NCBI RefSeq assembly: GCF_042453785.1
Contig: NC_091665.1
Span: 6,388,501 to 6,452,500 of the forward strand
From: Malus domestica
Lineage: Eukaryota; Streptophyta; Magnoliopsida; Rosales; Rosaceae
Direction of reading: 5' to 3'
DNA: 64,000 nt
The notes beneath the pieces were generated by a model, which worked only from the letters and a program-made list of their open reading frames with translations, ran no database searches and was not told the DNA's origin. Below, piece after piece: positions 57,201 to 64,000 of this stretch. Positions within the stretch are counted from its first letter, which is position 1; each line of letters opens with the position of its first letter. Position numbers and translations under genes: made by a program.

Positions 57201-58220
57201 CCTTATGAACACACTTTATTCATCAAAGTTGGAGATGGAGGTAAAATTCTCATTGTTTGTCTTTATGTTGATGATCTCATTTACACTGGCAATGATGAAT
57301 TCATGTTCATTAAGTTTAAACAGTCCATGATGAATGAGTTCGAAATGACCGATCTTGGTAAGATGAGATATTTCCTCGGAATTGAGGTATTGCAGCAGGT
57401 AGATGGAATATTTATCTGTCAAAAAAGATATGCTCAGGAAGTGTTGGAAAGGTTTAGAATGGAGAATTGCAATCCAGTGCATAATCCCATTGTTCCAGGC
57501 ACCAAGCTAACAAAAGATGTAACTGGTGAGAAGGTTGATAGCACCTTTTATAAACAGATCGTGGGGAGTCTCATGTATCTCACAGCCACTCGGCCGGACA
57601 TTATGTTTGTGGTAAGCCTAATCAGCAGGTTCATGGAGAGTCCAACAGAAATGCACTTGGCAGCGACAAAAAGGGTTTTGAGATACTTAAAGGGGACGAT
57701 CGGCTTAGGAATTCTTTACAAAAGGGGAGAACACACTGAGCTCAGAGGCTATTCAGATAGTGACTATGCAGGTGACTTAGATGATAGAAAGAGCACATCG
57801 GGGTACTTGTTCATGCTAAGTTCAGGAGCTGTGTGTTGGTCTTCCAAGAAGCAGCCTGTGGTCACGTTATCAACAACTGAAGCCGAATTCATAGCAGCAG
57901 CTTCATGTGCTTGTCATGCAACCTGGTTGAGGAGAGTAATGAAGGAATTAGGTCAAGCTCAGCAAGATTCTACAACGGTTTTCTGTGACAACAGTTCAAC
58001 AATAAAGCTCTCCAGGAATCCTGTAATGCATGGCCGAAGCAAACACATAGACGTACGGTTTCACTTTCTTCGAGAAATGACTAAGAACAAAATCGTGCAG
58101 CTAGTTCACTGCAACACCCAGGAGCAAGTAGCAGACATATTAACCAAGCCTTTGAAGACTGATGCTTTCCTGAAGATGCGTGGACTTATGGGAGTATGTC
58201 TGGAACCAGTTGTAAACTGA
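54225..58220 (+). CDS. gag-pol: Copia gag-pol polyprotein, complete
   Basis: 1331 residues without interruption. The start chosen (ATG 54225, MAGEGSGFVQ) is the second in-frame Met, six codons after 54207, because family members begin at MA.. before the PKLDGHYDHWA block. Domains: gag (UBN2-like) residues about 10-230; an Arg/Gly-rich stretch about 225-245; zinc knuckle CYNCHELGHYQYEC at 250-263; aspartic protease with DSGCSNHMCG at about 300; integrase zinc region from H432 (HCRYGHLSIGGL) and a D-D-E core (FIDDFSRKTW, RTDRGGEF, NGVAERKNRT); reverse transcriptase with catalytic YVDD at about 1014; RNase H with DSDYAGDLDDRKSTSGY near 1175 and the terminal ADILTKPLKTDAF. Copia order (integrase before reverse transcriptase) is clear. 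All catalytic motifs are intact. Confidence 0.95.
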   Translation: MAGEGSGFVQASIPKLDGHYDHWAMLMENFLRSKEYWSLVEHGIPAAAEGASLAEGQRKVFEDQKLKDLKAKNYLFQAIDRAVLETILNKDTAKEIWDSLKQKYQGTARVKRAQLQALRKEFEMLHMKPGETVNEFFGRTLTIANKRRINGDKLTDVEVIEKILRSMTSKFDYVVCSIEESKDLDILSIDELQSSLLVHEQRMIGHSVEEQALKVTYEENFGGRGRGRGSFRGRGRGRGRQNFDKSTVECYNCHELGHYQYECPKKDREAKANYAEASDEMLLMAYVNTHEIKEDVWFLDSGCSNHMCGKRELFSEFVGSFRETVKLGNNTSMAVLGKGNIRLQVNGMTQVITGVFYVPALKNNLLSIGQLQEKGLAILIKHGKCKIYHPEKGLIMETVMTTNRMFILAAQYQPHDQACFNALTDDPVQLWHCRYGHLSIGGLKTLQQKQMVSGLPQIKDSSKVCENCLVGKQPRDPFPKRSTWRACQILQLVHADICGPIKPTSNSKKRYLLTFIDDFSRKTWIYFLTEKSEAFRSFKAFKSLVENETDASIKSLRTDRGGEFTSHEFDEFCVENGIQRQLTSAYTPQQNGVAERKNRTIMNMVRSLLTEKNMPKIFWPEAANWTVHVLNRSPTFAVKNKTPEEAWSGTIPSVSYFRVFGCISYVHIPDNKRTKLDDKSRKCVLFGISEGSKAYRLFDPISQRILISRDVRFDENSSWDWDEHHHEDVIADLEWDDEADKELETDEVDSQGGDEDEPHGDGSGTSNNSGSDEVSEANISSPAERRSRAPPVWMRDYVTGEGLSDEDDMGHLALLADSDPTYYNEAVKSAKWRKAMDVEIAAIERNNTWELTDLPPGGKTIGVKWVYKTKLNENGEVDKYKARLVAKGYAQEYGVDYAEVFAPVARLDTIRVVVALAAQKEWTIYQLDVKSAFLHGEVDEEVFVEQPPGYVQRGKEQKVYKLRKALYGLKQAPRAWYSRIEAYFSKEGFVKCPYEHTLFIKVGDGGKILIVCLYVDDLIYTGNDEFMFIKFKQSMMNEFEMTDLGKMRYFLGIEVLQQVDGIFICQKRYAQEVLERFRMENCNPVHNPIVPGTKLTKDVTGEKVDSTFYKQIVGSLMYLTATRPDIMFVVSLISRFMESPTEMHLAATKRVLRYLKGTIGLGILYKRGEHTELRGYSDSDYAGDLDDRKSTSGYLFMLSSGAVCWSSKKQPVVTLSTTEAEFIAAASCACHATWLRRVMKELGQAQQDSTTVFCDNSSTIKLSRNPVMHGRSKHIDVRFHFLREMTKNKIVQLVHCNTQEQVADILTKPLKTDAFLKMRGLMGVCLEPVVN

Positions 58221-58253
58221 TTGCTTAGCAATAGCAATCAGTTTAAGGGAGGA

Positions 58254-58551
58254 TGTTAGATTATTAGGTTAGTGGACGTAGTGGCTCTATCCACTACGTA
58301 AACATCGGGTTGTTAATGTAAGCAGTTTTAACTGCATGGCCGAATAAACCCTAGCTTTTAGGGATCAGTAGAAGTTGTTTTCCTTTTGACTTAGTCTTAT
58401 ACCACGTTTAGGATAATGTTTAACGTGGGTTGCATGTTTATCTTTTCCTCCGTTTGTAAGGCTTATATAGCCTGCTTATTCTTTGTTTAATGCTAAGTGA
58501 AATTCCTCCCAGTTTACAAAGTTCTCATTCGACAAACACTAGGGTTTAACA
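58254..58551 (+). repeat. 3' LTR of Copia D
   Basis: 298 bp; no difference from the 5' LTR found by eye. Preceded by the polypurine tract. Confidence 0.93.
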
Positions 58552-58829
58552 AAGCTTACCCCATTACTTTACGGTGTGCCAAATGTTCTTCACCTTTTCA
58601 AATTTGATTCTCAAGGCGGAGCAACTAAAGGAATGGATCTGAAAATGGATTTAAGAGTGTTGGTAGGGTGTTGCCGCGTTTTTTTGTGGTTTTTGATCAA
58701 TGAAGGGCATGTTGACTGTTAAACAGATCAATGAAATGCAGTATGGAATTTTCAGAGGCAAACTTGATGAAAAGAGAAATTTTGTGGGAGAGGGATCAAA
58801 AGTGAAACCAAATACCAAAAAGGGGATAA

Positions 58830-59330
58830 AGTTGCAAATTTTCCTATTTCTTATCTCTTTCTAAAAGAAAATTACATTTTTTTCTTCTTAAACATATATC
58901 AGGTCTCAAGCATAGCTTAAGTCGTTCCCACAATTCATTATGATCTGAAAGTCACAACTTCGATAATGGCACATGATTGGTCCCATAAGACTTTAAATTA
59001 AATATTTATGAAGGCTCATGGCCTAGAAATGAAGAATGCCATGGTGGCCTAAAGAAGATCTTCGAGTGGAAAATCTATAATTGGCAAGGACCAAGGTCTG
59101 GAGAGTAATTGACATCCAATCCAAGGCAATCAAGGTCCATGATTCACCAAAGAAGAAGAGTTCACGGTCTTTTTAAAGAGGTATGGAGGAGATCAACACA
59201 TGGAGAAGTTCACAAAGGCAAGGATCGAGTTCAATCAATCCATAAAGGAATGAATACTACAAAATGAGTTGATTTAGTGGACATCATATCCCAAGATTAG
59301 AGTGGTCGCGGAAGGAAGGTTTTTCAAATG
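58830..59330. other. Unassigned intergenic region
   Basis: AT-rich flank without recognisable gene or repeat ends. Confidence 0.3.
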
Positions 59331-59483
59331 GGGAACTTTAACGAAAATCACCCGGTACTGTTCACTTTAACGAAAAACCATATTTTTACACTAAAAAGTC
59401 AATCCTGGTACTATTCACTCTACCATTTATTTTGTCCTTATCATTAAAACTCAAAGTTTTCAAGCCATTTTCATTAGTTTTCC
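59330..59483. mobile_element. Short MITE (about 150 bp)
   Basis: Ends ggggaactttaacgaaaat and, inverted, ggaaaactaatgaaaatgg form imperfect terminal repeats. The interior has the repeated phrase ggtactgttcactttaacga / ggtactattcactctacca. I recall this as a very common MITE in apple and pear. Confidence 0.6.
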
Positions 59484-60328
59484 TTTTCAAATGAGCAAGA
59501 CTCACGGGCCAAACAAATGGCCAGTCCAGGGCCAATGTTGCTCTATAAATTAAATATGTAGATTCAAGAGAAGGGAAGGGATACCTGACCAAACACACAA
59601 CTTATCATTCTATTTTCTCTTCAATTTCTGTCCTAGCATTAGTAGGCCTAGTCTAGATTACTTTTATGCAATTTACTTCCCCCACTTGTCTTTCAATTTC
59701 TTTACGTTATGCAATTTAATTAACTCATGGTTATCACAATTATCTTTGTTATTGCAATTTATTCAAGCACTCATCTTCCAATTCTCTATTTTACGCACTT
59801 TACTTTCTGTCTTGTATTCTTCAATTTTATTTAATCACAAAGCACCTCTATTTTCTATGCACTCGTTCATCATTTAATTTACTTTCTTGCAAGTAGATTA
59901 ATTTTACATTTATTTTCAATTCCTTTTACTTTCTCACTCGATACATAAAGAACCTAGACCGAGAAGAGAGATTTCTTGCTCAGCCGTTCAATTGTTTGAT
60001 TAGAATCCCATCCAAGGTGCAAACACAAATCATGCTCACGTCTTTTCTTCGTTGGCCATTTTTAACCACGTGGTGGCATGCTCGCGCATTCCTACCAAAG
60101 AAGGACAAAATATTCTTCTAGGTCGCCCGGACCGACTAAAAAGAGGGAAACACTTGGGAAATGCGAAATGAGTCAAAGATATATCAAAGAAGTCCTCAAT
60201 ACGTGCTTTGACATGTTATGTGCTTTTGCTCTGATGGAGGTGAAAATACACATTATTATCGTATGGATAGAGGTGAATTCGAATGGATCGGATTGAAAAC
60301 AACGTTTCTCCATATTAAATTTTCAAAT
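59484..60328. other. Unassigned intergenic region
   Basis: Low-complexity TC-rich stretch (about 59600-59940); no gene I can support. Confidence 0.35.
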
Positions 60329-60595
60329 TGTTGTAGGCCTATTTGATTGAACGATCTAGGGTTTAGAGAGAGAGGGGTTCAACAATATTGAGAGAGAAGA
60401 GAGATTGATTTAATTGTGAGGTGTGTTTGATTCACCCCATTGTGCCTTTATTTATAGTAGTAGGAAAGGTAAAACCATTCCTTTTAGGATTACAATATTT
60501 AATTGATAATCTAATCCTAATAGGAATATAAGATACTTTCCCAAATTCTCTAGGATTTACACAATCACATTCCTATTCTAAATATGACTGCAACA
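60329..60595 (-). repeat. 3' LTR of Copia E
   Basis: On the minus strand it begins TGTTGCAGTCATATTTAG and ends near CTACAACA. About 265 bp; the left edge is uncertain by three bases (TG at 60329 or 60332). A TATA-like tttatttatagtag lies at about 60449. Confidence 0.75.
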
Positions 60596-61010
60596 CTCCC
60601 CCTTGAGTGTGTAAATACTCAACAAACCTTTGCATCAGATCTTCAGCAGATAAAGTAGAATAGTTGATGAAGTCATCGGCACAACGGGTGATCGTGAGTC
60701 TCAAATTTAAGTGAAGTATGCATTTGTAGTAAAACTCGCAAAATCTCGCTATGGTAAAACCCAAGACATGGGGAAAACCCATAGACTAAGGAGAAAAGTG
60801 AGAAGTATGCATAATGTCTAAAACGAACGTCAAACTGGACGAAGGTAGTAAGCTCAACGGTAGGATGGGTGCCTCATTAAAACATCGTTAGGTAGCAAAA
60901 ACCCAATGGAAAAAAATGCTCCTAATCGTAGGAAAAAGAGTACATTAAGATCATGTGAGTATGCTTCTAGATACTCCCCTTGAGTTAGACATAACTTCTA
61001 AATAAGAGAA

Positions 61011-64000
61011 CTACAAACAATTCAACTCAGATAATTTACGTATACCGATTCCTTGGACGAGTTTCTGAAATGTAGACTTGGGCAATGACTTGGTAAAGAG
61101 ATCGGCCAGGTTGTCCTGGGAACGGATTTGCTTGACTTCAATGTTCTGATGCTGCTGCTACTGGTGTGAGTAAAAGAACTTCGGGGTGTTGTCTCCCTTG
61201 ATGTATCCATTCTTCATCTGCTCGACACATGCTGCATTGTCTTCAAAGATCATCGTAGGAAGGTCAACGACTGATGTAAGACCACTAGTGCTTCAAATAT
61301 GTTCCATAATTTCTCTTAGCCAAAAGCACTCGTGTGATGCTTCATGTAGGGCGAAAATCTCAGCATGGTTAGACGAAGTCGCAACTAGTGTTTACTTGGT
61401 AAACCTCCAAGATATAGCGGTGTCTCCAACTGTAAGGACATAACCCGTTTGAGAACTTGCTATATGTGGATCAGACAGATATCCAGCATCTGCGTAACCA
61501 ACAAGGCGATAATCAATCTGAGGGCCATAGGGGGTGGCAACACTTGAAGATTCGAGGGTATAGAACAAACCCAAATTTGTAGTACCTTTGAGGTAGTGGA
61601 AAATGTCTTTAACACCATTCCAGTGCCTGCGTGTGCGCGCATTGCTATATCTAGCCAATAGATTCACATCGAAGGAGATGTCGGATCTAGTGCACTGAGC
61701 CAAGTACAATAAAGCCCTAGTTGCACTTAGGTAAGGAACTTCGGGTTCCAAAATCTCTTCCTCATCCCCCTTTGGACGGAAGGGATCTCGTTTAGCATCT
61801 AGAGTTCGAACGACAATGAGTGTACTCGAAAGCTTCGTTTTATCCTTATTAAAACGTCGTAACACCTTTTGGGTGTAGTTCGATTGATGTAATAGGATTC
61901 CATCCGAACAATGCTCGATCTCCAGGCCTAGACAATATTGAGTTTTCCTAAGATCCTTCATCTCAAATTCCGATTTCAAGTGTGTAGCAATTTCCTCAAG
62001 CTCTGTAGGAGTCCCAATGAGGTTCATGTCATCGACATAAACTAAAACGAATGCGAATCCGGAATGTGACTTCTTTATAAACACGCATGTGCATAGTTCG
62101 TTGTTCACATAACCCTGACTTGTCAAATATTCACTCAGACAGTTATACCACATCCGCTCGGATTGTTTTAATTTGTAGAGTGACTTCCTCAACCTAATTG
62201 AGAGAGTGTTCCGTGGTTTAGAACTATTTGAACCAGTCAATGGAAGTTCTTCTGGAACTTTCATATAAATTTATGTATCTAGATCCCCATAGAGATACGT
62301 GATAACCACGTCCATAAGTTGCATATTTAGTTTTTTGGAAACTACCAAACTGATTAGGTAGCGGAACATTATAACATCCATTACGGGGGAATACGTCTCC
62401 TCGTAATCAATCCCTGAGCGCTGAGAGAAACCTTGCGATACGAGGCGTGCTTTGTATCACACTATTTCATTCTTCTCATTACGCTTCTTCACAAAAACCC
62501 ACTTGTAGCCAACGGGCTTCACACGTGGTGGTGTAGGAACGATAGGTCCAAATACCTTACGTTGCGCAAGCGAATCGAGTTTGACCTAGATTGCTTATTT
62601 TCAGTTTGACCAATCGGTTATACGTCGGTATTCATCGACAGAACGTGGTTCAATGTCATCGCTAATCATGATGTCAGTAGCTACTGAGTATGTGAATGCA
62701 TCGTCGACGATCATCTCATTCCTATTCCAAACCTCATCCAATACTGAGTAGTGGATCGAAATCTCGCGATTCTCGGGAGGCCGGCATGTTTCATCTGAAG
62801 CATCACTGTAATCTAGACCTCATGCGTTGGAAAGGATAAGTGAGTGATGGTCGAATTCAAACTAGGGTCACTAGTTGGTGCCATTTTCCTCTTTTAGGGT
62901 TTTGAATCCTTTGAACCAAGGGGTTTGCCACACTTCAGGGTCAGAACAGATGATTGGCTAGCCGTCAATGTACCTTGCCGCGTGGAGGGTGCGACCTTCC
63001 TATCTTCGGGGACGGTCCAACCTTCCCAGGCGGGTTGTTGACGTACATAAGGTATGTCTATCATTGCAGGTGTGTTTACAGCGGGTATGTGTAATCTTGT
63101 CACCTTTGCTAGATCATTAAAAGCATCCGACATGCTTTGAGCAATACTCTGAAGATCTATAATTCGACGCACCTCAGTTTCAAACTAAGCAGTGCGGGGA
63201 TCTAAATGAGATATAGTGGGAGCATACCACGACAATTCGTGGCGTTCTACGAGAACGTTAGCATGCTTATCTCCCCCTAACGACGGGAAAACTGTCTCAT
63301 TAAAGTGACAATCTGCAAAACGTATGGTAAAGAAATCTCCTGTCAAGGGTTCTAAGTAGTGAACAATTGATGGTGAATCATAACCGACATAGATTCCCAT
63401 TTTTCTCTGAGGACCCATTTTGGTATGTAGCGGTGGCGCTATTGGCACATAAATGGTGCACCCAAACACCCGTAAATGCGAGACGTCAGGCTCGTATCCA
63501 GTGACCAACTGTAACGGTGAATGTGGTTGGGTAGCGGTGGGCCTTAGGCGGACCAACATAGCTGCATGCAATATTGCATAGCCCTAGGCAAATACCGGCA
63601 GTTTGATTTTCATAACCAAAGTTCGAGCTATCAATTGAAAGTGCTTTATGAAAGCTTTCGCCAGGTTGTTTTGGGTGTGAACATGGGGCACATGATATTC
63701 CACATTAATTCTTACTGACATGCAATAATCGTCAAAAGTCTGTGACGTAAACTCTCAAACGTTATCCAGTCGAATCGATTTGATCGGATAATCAAGGTAG
63801 TGAGCCCTTAGCTTAATGATTTGAGCTAGGAGTTTACCAAACGCAGAGTTGTGTGTGGACAACAAGCAAACATGTGACCATCTTGTCGATGCATCAACCA
63901 ACACCATAAAATATTTAAATGGTCCGCAGGTTGGTTGGATTGGTCCACAAATGTCCCCTTGAATCCTCTGAAGAAATTTAGGGGGGTCGTGAATAATCTT
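61011..64000 (-). pseudogene. Copia E pol remnant (integrase, reverse transcriptase, RNase H)
   Basis: Integrase core pieces occur near 63990-63600 (a QGD/GPCGPF-type start, DDYCMSVRIN, HVPHVHTQNN). The integrase C-terminus is open at 63571-63185 (YVPIAPPLHTKMGPQRKMGI; PLTGDFFTIRFADCHFNETV). A linker frame lies at 63172-62894. Reverse transcriptase is decayed above 62264 and open from 62264 to 61392, with the catalytic VYVDDMNLIGTP near 62040 and SATRALLYLAQCTRSDISFD near 61710. RNase H continues to TAG 61011 (EDNAACVEQMKNGYIKGDNT; DNLADLFTKSLPKSTF) but is cut by stops at 61392 (TAA), 61314-61317 (TGA) and 61160 (TAG). It cannot make a working polyprotein. Confidence 0.85.

Larger units (their letters stand above)
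53846..58551 (+). mobile_element. Intact Copia element D
   Basis: LTRs of 298 bp at 53846-54143 and 58254-58551, which I read as identical. The 5-bp duplication aagct lies at 53841-53845 and 58552-58556. Primer-binding site tggtatcagagc (54146-54157) pairs with initiator Met tRNA. The polypurine tract aagggagga (58245-58253) precedes the 3' LTR. One uninterrupted ORF fills the interior. All parts needed for transposition are present, so it is young and possibly active. Confidence 0.95.
52779..58815. mobile_element. Inverted-repeat element (about 1 kb) enlarged by a solo LTR and Copia D
   Basis: A block at 52779-52868 (core ttttgatccctctcccacaa) is present inverted at 58727-58815 (core tttgtgggagagggatcaaa). 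About 75-80% of 90 bp match by eye. Subtracting Copia D and the solo LTR leaves about 1 kb. Arms with this tttgatccctctcccaca core resemble plant Mutator-like non-autonomous elements, but I find no clear 9-bp duplication, so the superfamily is open. Confidence 0.45.
60329..64000 (-). mobile_element. Decayed Copia element E (minus strand), truncated by the window end
   Basis: The 3' LTR (60329-60595) is followed on the minus-strand 5' side by a polypurine tract (reverse of ctcccccttga, 60596-60606), then RNase H, reverse transcriptase, linker and integrase remnants reading right to left. The gag end and 5' LTR lie beyond 64000. Related to Copia A by its integrase wording. Confidence 0.85.

Noticed and set aside
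1..64000. tRNA, rRNA and known small RNA genes
   Set aside because: I looked for cloverleaf-like and conserved rRNA strings; the only tRNA-related strings are primer-binding sites of retrotransposons.

Overview
This is plant nuclear DNA. The evidence is split genes with GT-AG introns, a plant-specific membrane-tethered NAC factor, a PIRL-type leucine-rich repeat gene, a P-class PPR gene, and dense LTR retrotransposons and MITEs. The protein wording and repeat families look like a woody rosid, most probably Rosaceae (apple/pear group). That taxonomic guess comes from memory of these families, not from a search.

Layout. (1) Positions 1-4254 hold DNA transposons only: the 3' part of a hAT transposase with two in-frame stops, a small Ac-like non-autonomous hAT element (2011-2655), and a PIF/Harbinger derivative (2911-4254). 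(2) Positions 4638-14480 are a host gene island: a NAC017-like tail-anchored NAC gene (+), a PIRL1/9-like LRR gene (-) and a mitochondrial-type PPR gene (-), with two small MITEs between the last two. (3) Positions 16341-43442 are a nest of retrotransposons. The outer shell is an old Copia element (-) with target-site duplication tttgg. It contains a diverged Gypsy fragment and a non-autonomous LTR element (B, 19657-40704). The 5' LTR of B is split by a young Ty3/Gypsy Tat-type element (C, 19914-34803, duplication gtcat). A tandem array inside B is split by a 2-kb solo LTR (37022-39018, duplication gtact). (4) Positions 44256-50998 hold a MITE and a complete ten-exon CSTF64 gene (+) for mRNA 3'-end processing. 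(5) Positions 52770-58820 are an inverted-repeat element carrying a solo LTR and a structurally intact Copia element (53846-58551) with identical LTRs and one 1331-codon ORF. (6) Positions 60329-64000 hold the 3' half of a decayed Copia element (-) that runs off the window.

The most unusual content is host-gene capture by LTR elements. Gypsy C carries intron-free pieces of a plastid HSP70 and of granule-bound starch synthase I joined head to tail downstream of its integrase. It also has a conserved antisense coiled-coil ORF, seen a second time in the older Gypsy fragment. Non-autonomous element B carries a broken piece of a SMXL6/7/8 (D53-type) strigolactone-signalling repressor gene. Gypsy C gag-pol is in one frame throughout, with five stop codons and no frameshift. 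The three host genes and CSTF64 appear intact and show no sign of forming a functional cluster.
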